64,000 nucleotides of DNA from Corticimicrobacter populi (GTDB lineage Bacteria; Pseudomonadota; Gammaproteobacteria; Burkholderiales; Burkholderiaceae_B): the NCBI RefSeq assembly GCF_003123725.1, contig NZ_QETA01000001.1:1-64000 (forward strand). Direction: 5' to 3'. This document shows, piece by piece, positions 36,450-44,566 of the stretch (its first letter is position 1; every line of letters begins with the position of its first letter). Made by a program: the position numbers and the translations under genes. The notes under the pieces are model-generated. The model ran no database searches, was not told the DNA's origin, and saw only the letters and a list, made by a program, of their open reading frames with translations.

Positions 36450-37130
36450 TCACCCCCTCAACCCCCTGATCATGCCACGCGCCCGTCCTCCCGCCCTGGC
36501 GGCTTGCGGATGCGGATGCTGTGCGCAAGTCTGCGCAATCTCGGCCAGTGCCTTGTGCGGCCGTCTGCAGATTTCCAGCGCTATCGCTTCTGAAATATAA
36601 AAATCTTCGTGGCTGGCCAGTTGGCGCAGCAAGGCAAGATCGGTCAGGTCAAGCGAGGGGATCAGCGCCGGCACCCGCACATCGGCATCGGCTTCCTCCA
36701 GCATCGTCAGGATCCAGTGGCCCAGCGCATGCTGGTCTTCGGCAAGGGGCGATAACTCAGGGTGCCGGTCTTCCAGAATCTGGTGTTCTGCCCTGGCCGC
36801 GATGGCGGCCGACAGAAAGTCGGACAGTGATGCATACACGATGCGGCTTGCGCCATCATGGGAGAGCCAGCAGACTGCGCCGCGCAGCGGTCCGGTCGAG
36901 ACATACAGGTGGTGATTGCTGGTCTGGACATCGTCCAGGATAAGGCCGCCGAGCTGTTGCATGAGCGGATGAAAATGCATCTGCTGCGACAGATGCCGTG
37001 CTTCTGCCCTGGTCAGTAACTGTTGCGAGTGATCTTGCGGCAGGTGCAGGCTGGCGTGCTCGACCTCTTCGAAATAACGTGTCAGATCGGTCGGCTCGGT
37101 GTGGCCTGGCAGGGTGTCGGAAAAAATCAT
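36450..37130 (-). CDS. Hypothetical protein coupled to ogt
   Basis: 226 residues, soluble and rich in His and Leu. No motif that I recognise: no helix-turn-helix, nucleotide-binding loop or metal site is clear. The ATG at 37130 overlaps the ogt stop by four bases, so it is translationally coupled to the alkB-ogt unit. This suggests, but does not prove, a role in alkylation damage. A TTG start 12 bases upstream is the alternative. Confidence 0.68.
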   Translation of the reverse strand: MIFSDTLPGHTEPTDLTRYFEEVEHASLHLPQDHSQQLLTRAEARHLSQQMHFHPLMQQLGGLILDDVQTSNHHLYVSTGPLRGAVCWLSHDGASRIVYASLSDFLSAAIAARAEHQILEDRHPELSPLAEDQHALGHWILTMLEEADADVRVPALIPSLDLTDLALLRQLASHEDFYISEAIALEICRRPHKALAEIAQTCAQHPHPQAARAGGRARGMIRGLRG

Positions 37131-37678
37131 GGTGTGTCCCAAAGAGAGGCTTGTTCTCCCGCCGTCTGTGCGCCCTCATGCGCCAGCAGCCAGGCCTTGC
37201 GTGGCAAGCCGCCGCCATACCCTGTCAGCGTGTGATTCGCGCCGATGACCCGGTGGCAGGGCACGACGATGCTGATCGGATTGGCACCGTTGGCCAGCCC
37301 GACGGCACGGACAGCCTTGGGACGGCCGATGCGTTCGGCCAGGGTACGGTAGCTCATTGTGGAGCCGCATGGGATGGTCCGCAATGCGGTCCAGACCTGG
37401 CGCTGGAAGTCGGTGCCGCCGGTGGCAATGTCCAGATGGTCGATGGCATCGAGACGCCCTCCGAAATAGGCCCTCAGGGCCAGGGTGGCGGTACTGTCCT
37501 GCGTGCTGTCGCGCAATGTCAGGTCTAGGCGGGGATTCTGGCGGCGCAGCAACTGGCGCAGGCTGTCTTCGTGGTCGAACCAGTCCAGCGCCCGCAGCCG
37601 GTCCTGTTCGTCGGTGACGATCAGCATCTCGCCAAGCGGCGAGGGCTGGCGTTGCAGCAGGAATGTGGTGGCGGTCAT
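37127..37678 (-). CDS. ogt: Methylated-DNA--protein-cysteine methyltransferase
   Basis: 183 residues, a suicide repair enzyme that moves O6-alkyl groups from guanine to itself. The acceptor cysteine is Cys141 in IVVPCHRVIG. The helix-turn-helix with STMSYRTLAERIGRP (~106-120) positions the flipped base. It has no N-terminal AdaA domain, so it is Ogt-like and not a full Ada. It lies four bases after alkB and overlaps a hypothetical gene downstream. Confidence 0.95.
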   Translation of the reverse strand: MTATTFLLQRQPSPLGEMLIVTDEQDRLRALDWFDHEDSLRQLLRRQNPRLDLTLRDSTQDSTATLALRAYFGGRLDAIDHLDIATGGTDFQRQVWTALRTIPCGSTMSYRTLAERIGRPKAVRAVGLANGANPISIVVPCHRVIGANHTLTGYGGGLPRKAWLLAHEGAQTAGEQASLWDTP

Positions 37679-37682
37679 GGCT

Positions 37683-38333
37683 TCAGCTTGCCTTGCGGAA
37701 TGTCAGGTTGATGCGCTGCGCGCCCAGCACCGGATGGGGATGGTGCGGCAGCGGCATGATGCCATGGTAGCGCAGTCGGTCGGGGCCGCCCCACACGGCC
37801 ACGTCGCCATGATGCAGCGGTACATGGGCGGTACGCTCGGCGCGTTGCAGGCCACCGAACAGAAAGGTGGCGCTCATGCCCAGTGACACGGAGACAATCG
37901 GGGCCCGCAGGTCGCGCTCATCCCTGTCCTGGTGCAGCGACATCCGGGCACCCGGCAGGTAGCGGTTGATGAGGCAGGCATCCGGCTCGAAGCCGGGAAA
38001 ACCGGCGGTGTCGGCCGCATTGCAGGCCAGTTGCCGCAGCGCGGGTGGCATGGCGGGCCAGGGACGGCGAGTATCGGGATGGACACGGCTGTAGCGATAG
38101 CCATATCGATCCGATGTCCAGCCCAGGGCACCACAACTGGTGAGCATGACCGACATGGGGCGGCCACCCGGCGTGTTGATGCGGCGGAAAGGTGCTTCAG
38201 CCTCGATAGAGGCCAGTGCCGACAGCAACCCGTCTTCGCCCGCGAGTGCAAAGCCTCGCAGGATGCAGGCTCCGGGGCCGATGCGCTCGAACTCGCCGGG
38301 AGCGGTGCTGCGAAACAGATCCAGGGTTGTCAT
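37683..38333 (-). CDS. alkB: Alpha-ketoglutarate-dependent DNA dioxygenase AlkB
   Basis: 216 residues. The Fe(II)/2-oxoglutarate enzyme removes methyl groups from 1-methyladenine and 3-methylcytosine. Iron ligands His134 and Asp136 (LHQDRD) and His190 (RYHGIMP) are visible, with 2-oxoglutarate-binding Arg207 and Arg213 (QRINLTFR). It is the first gene of an alkB-ogt-hypothetical unit. The divergent gene is a DUF333 lipoprotein, and the space between has a nested inverted repeat. Confidence 0.96.
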   Translation of the reverse strand: MTTLDLFRSTAPGEFERIGPGACILRGFALAGEDGLLSALASIEAEAPFRRINTPGGRPMSVMLTSCGALGWTSDRYGYRYSRVHPDTRRPWPAMPPALRQLACNAADTAGFPGFEPDACLINRYLPGARMSLHQDRDERDLRAPIVSVSLGMSATFLFGGLQRAERTAHVPLHHGDVAVWGGPDRLRYHGIMPLPHHPHPVLGAQRINLTFRKAS

Positions 38334-38362
38334 AGGGGGATCACAATGGGAGTCAGATGACA

Positions 38363-38411
38363 GGAATGGAATTGCAAATGACTGTGTTTACGAACAGTGT
38401 AGTTCCATTCC
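38363..38411. repeat. Nested inverted repeat between alkB and DUF333 gene
   Basis: Outer arms GGAATGGAA (38363-38371) and TTCCATTCC (38403-38411) enclose inner arms ACTGT / ACAGT. It lies in the divergent promoter region, so it could be an operator or a structured leader. No T-run follows, so it is not a terminator. Confidence 0.55.
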
Positions 38412-38462
38412 AGCTATGATCGTATTTCCATCCTGGATATCCGGATCAAAAGGAGTCGACTC

Positions 38463-38753
38463 ATGAACCATCGCACATCCCGCCATTATCGATCCTTGGG
38501 TTTGCTGACCGTCTCCATGGCGGCAGGCCTGTCGGCCTGCGCAGTCGAGCCACCGCAACGGGACGCGCCACCCATGATCGGCATGGCCAATCCTGCGTCG
38601 GTCTATTGCATCGAGCAAGGCGGCAAGATCGAGATCCTCAAGGGCGAGGATGGTGGCGAGTACGGTGTATGCCACTTGCCCGACGGGACGGAAATCGAGG
38701 AGTGGACACTGTTCTACCGCGACCATCCCCGGCAGGGCAACGCCACTCGCTGA
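38463..38753 (+). CDS. DUF333 lipoprotein
   Basis: 96 residues. A lipoprotein signal peptide with lipobox LSAC (Cys26) is followed by a DUF333 domain: NPASVYCIEQGGKIEILKGE (~42-61), then GVCHLPDGTEIEEW (~68-81). The two conserved cysteines may pair. The function is unknown. Similar small lipoproteins are found in the envelope of many proteobacteria. Confidence 0.9.
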   Translation: MNHRTSRHYRSLGLLTVSMAAGLSACAVEPPQRDAPPMIGMANPASVYCIEQGGKIEILKGEDGGEYGVCHLPDGTEIEEWTLFYRDHPRQGNATR

Positions 38754-38805
38754 TCTGGGCCGGTGCCAGTAGACGATACCAAGACAGAGAAAGAGATAGA
38801 CGACG

Positions 38806-39393
38806 ATGCATGAACATATTGCAGCAGTGCCCCTGGACAAAGCGTTTCGCCTGCTCAACCATGGGCCGACCATCCTGGTTTCCGCACGCCATGACGGGGT
38901 GGATGATGTCATGGCGGCGTCCTGGGCCTGCGCGCTTGATTTTGATCCGCCCAAGCTCACGGTCGTGCTCGACAAGATCGCCAGGACGCGGGATCTGGTC
39001 GAGCAAAGTGGGCGCTTTGTGATCCAGGTGCCGACGGTGGCACAACTGGAACTGACTTACCAGGTCGGTCATCGCAGCCTGCACACGGTACCGGACAAGC
39101 TGGTGCGCAGCGGTGTCGAACTGTTCGGGATCGATGGGCAGGCGTTGCCGTTCGTGGCGGGGTGTTCGGCCTGGCTTGCTTGCCGGCTGATTCCCGAATC
39201 GCACAACCAGCAGACCTACGATCTGTTCATTGCCGAAGTCGTAGGAGCCTGGGCGGATACGCGGGTATTCCGCGACGGGCACTGGCACTTTGAGCGTGCC
39301 GATCCGGCATTGCGCAGCCTGCACTATATTGCCGGCGGTCGTTTCTACGCGATCGGTGAGGCGCTGGACGCAGACACACATACTCAGGGTTGA
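38806..39393 (+). CDS. Flavin reductase family protein
   Basis: 195 residues of the FMN-binding split-barrel flavin reductase-like family. Visible segments are GPTILVSARHDGVDDVMAASW (~20 onward), GRFVIQVPT (~69-77) and a C-terminal LHYIAGGRFYAIGE (~173-186). It probably binds FMN and may supply reduced flavin or reduce a small molecule. There is no partner oxygenase nearby. It is followed by a metallophosphoesterase four bases after its stop. Confidence 0.86.
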   Translation: MHEHIAAVPLDKAFRLLNHGPTILVSARHDGVDDVMAASWACALDFDPPKLTVVLDKIARTRDLVEQSGRFVIQVPTVAQLELTYQVGHRSLHTVPDKLVRSGVELFGIDGQALPFVAGCSAWLACRLIPESHNQQTYDLFIAEVVGAWADTRVFRDGHWHFERADPALRSLHYIAGGRFYAIGEALDADTHTQG

Positions 39394-39397
39394 TGCC

Positions 39398-40534
39398 ATG
39401 TTCCATGTTGTCAGTGGTTTGATCGCCCTGTATGTCATCTGGCGTTTTGTCTTGCCCTTGCCCTGGCAGCGGCCAGGCAAGGTTGCTCTTGCTGGCGTGC
39501 TGTTGCTGGTGGCCGAGCATCACCTGGTGACCCGGACATTCTTTGGCACCATGTCGTCTCCCGAAGTGCCGGCTACGGTGTTGTTGGTGCTGGGTTGGGC
39601 ATTCGGTACGCTGATCCTGTTGGCTGTTCTGCTGTTGCTGAGGGATGTGCTGGGCTGGCTGGCAAGGCCACTTTCCCGGCGGGTGTCAGACACGCTGTTC
39701 GGTAGCGGGGGGCTGCGGTGGGTGCTGGCGGTGACTTCGGCCGTACTGGCTGGCGTCGGCGTCTGGCAGGCCGTGCGCGTGCCGGAGGTGCGCACGGTCG
39801 AAATCGAATTGCCCGGCCTGCCAACTGCGCTGGACGGGTTCACGGTTGTGCAACTGACTGACCTGCACGCCAGTCGCCTGCTGCAGCGGCCCTGGATGGA
39901 GGCCGTGGTGGCGCGGACCAATGCGCTGTCACCCGACCTGACGCTGGTGACCGGGGATCTGGTTGATGGCACGCCCGAGGCACGTGCCGACGATGTGCGT
40001 CCGTTGGCGCATTTGCAGGCGCGCCACGGTGTCTTCGCCATTCCGGGCAATCATGAGTACTACGCCGAGTACCAGGGCTGGATGGCAGCATTTGAGCGGC
40101 TCGGATTGCGCATGCTGCCCAATGCGCATGTCGTGCTGCCGGTGGGCGACAGCACACTGGTGGTGGCGGGTGTGACCGATCCGGTTGCGGCCCGGTTCGG
40201 ATTGCCAGAACCTGATATCGGTGCGGCGCTGGCCGGTGTCCCCGAGACGGATACCGTGATCCTGATGAGTCACCGGCCTGTCGGGGCGGATGCCTACGCG
40301 CAGGCCGGCGCGGATCTGCAACTGTCGGGACATACCCATGGCGGGCAGGTGCTGGGCCTGCATCTGGCCACGCAACTGGCCAACGAGGGCTATGTGTCGG
40401 GGCTGTACCGGGTCGGGGCGATGCAACTTTATGTGAGCAACGGTGCAGGCCTGTGGAATGGTTTTCCGATCCGGCTGGGACGGCCTTCTGAGATTACACG
40501 CTTGGTCTTGCGGTCGATGTCGGCTGGTGAATGA
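39398..40534 (+). CDS. Membrane-anchored metallophosphoesterase
   Basis: 378 residues. Three to four membrane helices (~1-130) precede a calcineurin-like domain with LTDLHAS (~152-158), VTGDLVDG (~184-191), GNHEYY (~217-222) and SGHTHGGQ (~308-315), the full dinuclear metal-binding set. This layout fits the YkuE/YaeI-like branch of membrane phosphoesterases. The ATG at 39398 is preferred over an upstream extension inside the flavin reductase gene. Confidence 0.92.
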   Translation: MFHVVSGLIALYVIWRFVLPLPWQRPGKVALAGVLLLVAEHHLVTRTFFGTMSSPEVPATVLLVLGWAFGTLILLAVLLLLRDVLGWLARPLSRRVSDTLFGSGGLRWVLAVTSAVLAGVGVWQAVRVPEVRTVEIELPGLPTALDGFTVVQLTDLHASRLLQRPWMEAVVARTNALSPDLTLVTGDLVDGTPEARADDVRPLAHLQARHGVFAIPGNHEYYAEYQGWMAAFERLGLRMLPNAHVVLPVGDSTLVVAGVTDPVAARFGLPEPDIGAALAGVPETDTVILMSHRPVGADAYAQAGADLQLSGHTHGGQVLGLHLATQLANEGYVSGLYRVGAMQLYVSNGAGLWNGFPIRLGRPSEITRLVLRSMSAGE

Positions 40535-40662
40535 TGCTGCCGGATCGTGGAAAATCTGGTTTCTTCTTGTTTCAAAATGACGGGGTGCTGCTGATCTTCG
40601 TCATGTCGCAGACGTGTTTGGAGGATTAAAGTAGTCTTGCAACTCATATAAAGGACTGCAAC

Positions 40663-42054
40663 ATGACTTACGCAAGCATCAATCCCTACACTGGCGAAAC
40701 CATCAAGACATTTCCCGATGCAACCGATGCATCGGTCGATGGGGCCATTGACCAGGCACACAAGGCTTTTTTGGCGTGGCGTGAGACATCGTTCGCCGAG
40801 CGTGGGCGCATCCTGCAGCGGGCGGCCGACCTGCTGCGCCGCGACGCCAAGCACTATGCCAAGCTGCTGACCATGGAAATGGGCAAGCTGTATACCGAGG
40901 CACAGGGCGAGGTCGAACTGTCGGCCAAGATCCTCGAATACTACGTTCGCAACGCCGAGAAACTGCTCGAACCCGAAAAACTGCCGGTGCTGGACCCGGA
41001 AGAAGGCGAAGCCGTGCTGGTGCATGAGCCGCTGGGCGTGATCCTCGCCATCGAACCCTGGAATTTCCCCTACTATCAGATCGCTCGCATCCTGGCTCCG
41101 CAACTGTCCGCCGGCAATACGCTGCTGCTCAAGCACGCTTCCAATGTGCCGCAGAGCGCTGCCGCTTTCGAGGGCCTGATGCGTGAGGCGGGTCTGCCAG
41201 AGGGTGCGTTTATCAACCTGTACGCGACGCGTGGTCAGATCGAGCGCATCATCAGCGATCCGCGCGTGCATGGTGTGGCCCTGACCGGCTCCGAAGGCGC
41301 GGGTGCCATCGTGGCAGCTCAGGCAGGCAAGGCGCTCAAGAAATCGACCATGGAGCTGGGTGGTGCCGATGCCTTTATCGTGCTGGCCGATGCCGATCTG
41401 GACAAGGCCGTCAAATGGGCCGTGTTCGGTCGCCACTGGAACGGTGGCCAGGTGTGCTGCTCGTCCAAGCGCATGATCATCGTCGATGAACTCTACGATG
41501 CCTTCCTCGAACGCTACCGTGCAGGTGTGGCAGGGCTGGTGGCGGGAGATCCGTTCGATGCCGCCACCACGCTGGCACCGCTGTCCTCGCAGGGTGCAGC
41601 CGACGAGGTGCGTGAAAAAATCCAGGAAGCCATCAAGCTGGGTGCCAAGGCCGAAGCTGTCGGTCCTGTCGTGCCGACGCAGGGCGCTTTCGTGCAGCCG
41701 ACCATCCTGACCGACCTGGCCGAAGACAATCCTGCCCGCTACTGGGAATTCTTCGGCCCTGTGTCGATGCTGTTCCGCGCCAAGGACGAAGATGATGCCG
41801 TGCGCATCGCCAATGATTCGCCGTTTGGCCTGGGTGGTTCGGTCTTCACCACCGATATCGAAAACGGCAAGAAGGTGGCACAGCGCGTGTCGACCGGGAT
41901 GGTGTTCATCAACCACCCGACCAAGGTCGAGGCCGACCTGCCGTTTGGCGGGATCCGCCGTTCCGGCTATGGTCGCGAGTTGCTAGGCCTGGGCCTCAAG
42001 GAATTCGTCAACCACAAGCTGATCGACGTGGTGGATATCGACGCCCGTTTCTGA
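40663..42054 (+). CDS. NAD(P)-dependent succinate-semialdehyde dehydrogenase-like (YneI/Sad type)
   Basis: 463 residues of the aldehyde dehydrogenase superfamily. The catalytic glutamate lies in ELGGADAFIV (~230-239) and the nucleophile in NGGQVCCSSKR (~261-271). The overall pattern, including AIEPWNFPYYQ, resembles succinate-semialdehyde dehydrogenase YneI. It would oxidise succinate semialdehyde from GABA to succinate, though other aldehydes are possible. A glutamate decarboxylase lies 20 kb away in the window. It is followed by a terminator-like hairpin before the alcohol dehydrogenase gene. Confidence 0.88.
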   Translation: MTYASINPYTGETIKTFPDATDASVDGAIDQAHKAFLAWRETSFAERGRILQRAADLLRRDAKHYAKLLTMEMGKLYTEAQGEVELSAKILEYYVRNAEKLLEPEKLPVLDPEEGEAVLVHEPLGVILAIEPWNFPYYQIARILAPQLSAGNTLLLKHASNVPQSAAAFEGLMREAGLPEGAFINLYATRGQIERIISDPRVHGVALTGSEGAGAIVAAQAGKALKKSTMELGGADAFIVLADADLDKAVKWAVFGRHWNGGQVCCSSKRMIIVDELYDAFLERYRAGVAGLVAGDPFDAATTLAPLSSQGAADEVREKIQEAIKLGAKAEAVGPVVPTQGAFVQPTILTDLAEDNPARYWEFFGPVSMLFRAKDEDDAVRIANDSPFGLGGSVFTTDIENGKKVAQRVSTGMVFINHPTKVEADLPFGGIRRSGYGRELLGLGLKEFVNHKLIDVVDIDARF

Positions 42055-42160
42055 TTAACGAGCGGATGATAAGCCCGGTCGATTGATCTGTTCCCGAAGT
42101 CGAACGTTGAATCCGACATTTTGGGACAGTTCATATAAGATACCGGGCTGTTTTTCAGAG

Positions 42161-42205
42161 CGGGCGGATGTGTACTATATGGGCACATCCGCCCGTTTAC
42201 TTTTT
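42161..42205 (+). terminator. Hairpin terminator between the dehydrogenase genes
   Basis: A 12-bp perfect stem (CGGGCGGATGTG / CACATCCGCCCG) with an 11-base loop is followed by TTTACTTTTT. Its T-run ends only a few bases before the ribosome binding site of the next gene. It can end aldehyde dehydrogenase transcription, or act as a leader hairpin of the alcohol dehydrogenase gene. Confidence 0.75.
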
Positions 42206-42217
42206 ACAAGGATCATC

Positions 42218-43264
42218 ATGCAAACCATCGGTTATGCCGCGCAGGGCCCCGACACCGCCCTGGCTCCCCATGTATTCGAACGCCGCGAACTGCGTGCCCA
42301 TGATGTGGCGCTTGAGGTGCAGTATTGCGGCGTCTGTCACTCCGACCTGCACACGGCCCGCAATGACTGGGGCTGGACCCTGTATCCGGTCGTGCCCGGC
42401 CACGAGATCGTGGGGCGTGTCACGGCAGTGGGTTCTGCCGTCAAACGCTACAAGGTGGGCGATAAAGTCGCCGTGGGCTGCATGGTGGACTCTTGCCAGG
42501 AATGCGATCAGTGCGAGCATGGCGAGGAGCAGTACTGCCGCGAAGGCATGACCGGCACCTACTCCAGCCCGGATCGGGTCACCGGCGAGGCGACCCAGGG
42601 CGGCTATTCCAAGCATCTGGTGGTGCGCGAAGAGTTTGTGCTGTCGGTGCCCGATGGCCTGGACCTGTCGCGCGTGGCACCGCTGCTGTGCGCCGGCATC
42701 ACGACCTATTCGCCGCTGCGTACCTGGAACGTCGGGCCGGGCAGCCGCGTGGCGGTAGTCGGCCTGGGCGGGCTGGGTCACATGGCCGTCAAACTGGCGG
42801 TGGGCATGGGCGCGCAGGTGACCGTCTTGGGTCGTACCGATGCCAAGGCGGCCGATGCGAAGGCGCTGGGGGCGCATGCCTTTCTGGTGTCATCGGATGA
42901 AAAGGCCATGGCGGCGGCACAATCCTCGTTCGACCTGATCATCGATACCGTGCCGGTCAAGCACGATCTGAATCCCTACCTGCCGCTGCTCGATATCGAC
43001 GGTACCCTGACCCTGGTGGGGCAGATCGGCCCGCTTGATGAGCCGAGCACGGTGCCGCTGGTGCTGGGGCGTCGGCGCGTGGCGGGTTCACTGATCGGCG
43101 GCATCCGCGAGACGCAGGAGATGCTGGATTTTTGCGCCGAGAAGAATATCCTGCCCGAGTGCGAGATGATCCGCATGGACGAGATCAATGAAGCCTTCGA
43201 GCGCATGGAGCGGTCCGATGTGCGCTATCGCTTCGTGATCGATATGGCCTCACTGCAGGGCTAG
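42218..43264 (+). CDS. Zinc-dependent NADP alcohol/aldehyde dehydrogenase (YahK/AdhC-like)
   Basis: 348 residues of the medium-chain, cinnamyl alcohol dehydrogenase-like group. Catalytic zinc ligands are in CGVCHSDLH (~38) and GHEIVG (~61). The structural zinc cysteines are in CQECDQCEHGEEQYC (~93-107). The cofactor loop is GLGGLGHMAVKLA (~178-190). It probably reduces broad-range aldehydes with NADPH. AAGGA precedes the ATG, while an upstream extension runs through the hairpin and is rejected. Confidence 0.92.
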   Translation: MQTIGYAAQGPDTALAPHVFERRELRAHDVALEVQYCGVCHSDLHTARNDWGWTLYPVVPGHEIVGRVTAVGSAVKRYKVGDKVAVGCMVDSCQECDQCEHGEEQYCREGMTGTYSSPDRVTGEATQGGYSKHLVVREEFVLSVPDGLDLSRVAPLLCAGITTYSPLRTWNVGPGSRVAVVGLGGLGHMAVKLAVGMGAQVTVLGRTDAKAADAKALGAHAFLVSSDEKAMAAAQSSFDLIIDTVPVKHDLNPYLPLLDIDGTLTLVGQIGPLDEPSTVPLVLGRRRVAGSLIGGIRETQEMLDFCAEKNILPECEMIRMDEINEAFERMERSDVRYRFVIDMASLQG

Positions 43265-43327
43265 TGGTGACTCTGGCTTCGCTCGGGTCTGCAAGGCGGC
43301 AGGATGATTTCGGTTATTTTGCCTGTC

Positions 43328-44557
43328 TTATGTGGACTGCGAGGCCAGTGCGGCATCGACCAGCTCGATCCAGTGCCGCACGGGGGTGCGGCCGGCACCA
43401 TCCAGATGGGTCTGGCAGCCGATATTGGCGGTCACGATCAGGTCGGGATGGCCGCTTTCCAGGGCGTCCAGCTTGTTGTCGCGCAGTTTTTTCGACAGCA
43501 CGGGTTCGGTGATCGAGTAGGTGCCTGAAGACCCGCAGCACAGGTGTGCATCCGGCACGGCGGTCAGATTGAATCCCAGGCGCGTCAGCACCTGATCGGC
43601 CAGGGGGCCGAGCTTCTGGGCATGCTGCAGGGTACAGGGGCAGTGAAAGGCGATGCGTCGTTCAGCCTGGATCCGGATGGTCTCCAGGTCGGCTTCGGCC
43701 AGTACCTCGAACAGGTCTTTGGTGCAGGCGCTGATGTGCCGGGCCTTGTCTGCATAAGCGGGATCGTCGCGCAGCATCCTGCCGTATTCTTTGATGAAGG
43801 CACCACAACCGCTGGCTGTTTGAATAATAGTGTCGGCACCCTGTTGCAGCAGCGGCCACCAGAGGTCGATGTTGCGGCGGGCACGGGCCAGGCCTGTTTC
43901 CTGAGCATTCATGTGATAGTCAATGGCACCGCAGCAGCCTGCCTCGGTGACTGGCACGATACTGATGTCGAGCCGGTCGAGCACGCGTGCGGCGGCGGCA
44001 TTGGTGTTGGGTGACAGGGACGGCTGCACGCAGCCCTCCAGCATCAGCATGCGGCGCGCATGGCGTGGGGCAGGGCGTCGCCCTGGCTCCGTGATGCGCG
44101 TCGGGATTTTGTTGGCCAATACCTGTGGCAGCAATGCGCGCAGGCCACGTCCGGCTCGCAGCAGCAGGGCGAAGAGCACCGGGCGAGGCAGGGCGGCACG
44201 CAATCCGGTACGCAGCAGGCGCTCGCGCCAGGGGCGTGGCGCATGAACCTCCAGTGCGGCCCGGCCAATGTCCAGCAGGGCATGGTATTCCACGCCCGAG
44301 GGACAGGTGGTTTCGCAGTTGCGGCAGCTCAGGCAGCGGTCGAGATGCGCACGGGTGGTGGGGCCCGCCGTGTCGTGTTCGAGGAATTGCTTGATCAGGT
44401 AAATGCGCCCGCGCGGGCCATCGAGCTCATCGCCCAGCTCCTGGTAGGTTGGGCAGGTGGCATTGCAGAAGCCGCAGTGCACGCAACTGCGCAGGATACG
44501 CTCGGCTTCTTGCGCATGGGGCAGGGCTTGGGCGGCAGCGCTCAGATTGGTTTGCAT
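43328..44557 (-). CDS. glcF: Glycolate oxidase iron-sulfur subunit
   Basis: 409 residues. Two 4Fe-4S motifs of type CxxCxxCxxxCP, CVHCGFCNATCP (~26-37) and CLSCRNCETTCP (~75-86), precede two CCG-type domains with EAGCCGAIDYHMN (~207-219) and HLCCGSSGTYS (~341-351). It carries electrons from the flavoprotein subunits toward the quinone pool at the inner membrane. It lies nine bases after glcE. Confidence 0.97.
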   Translation of the reverse strand: MQTNLSAAAQALPHAQEAERILRSCVHCGFCNATCPTYQELGDELDGPRGRIYLIKQFLEHDTAGPTTRAHLDRCLSCRNCETTCPSGVEYHALLDIGRAALEVHAPRPWRERLLRTGLRAALPRPVLFALLLRAGRGLRALLPQVLANKIPTRITEPGRRPAPRHARRMLMLEGCVQPSLSPNTNAAAARVLDRLDISIVPVTEAGCCGAIDYHMNAQETGLARARRNIDLWWPLLQQGADTIIQTASGCGAFIKEYGRMLRDDPAYADKARHISACTKDLFEVLAEADLETIRIQAERRIAFHCPCTLQHAQKLGPLADQVLTRLGFNLTAVPDAHLCCGSSGTYSITEPVLSKKLRDNKLDALESGHPDLIVTANIGCQTHLDGAGRTPVRHWIELVDAALASQST

Positions 44558-44566
44558 GATCGGCTC

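Noticed and set aside
40429-41916. 495-residue open frame opposite the aldehyde dehydrogenase
   Set aside because: Shadow of a clear aldehyde dehydrogenase gene.
42083-42217. Upstream extension of the alcohol dehydrogenase gene
   Set aside because: It runs through a terminator hairpin and lacks a ribosome binding site; the ATG at 42218 gives the family N-terminus.
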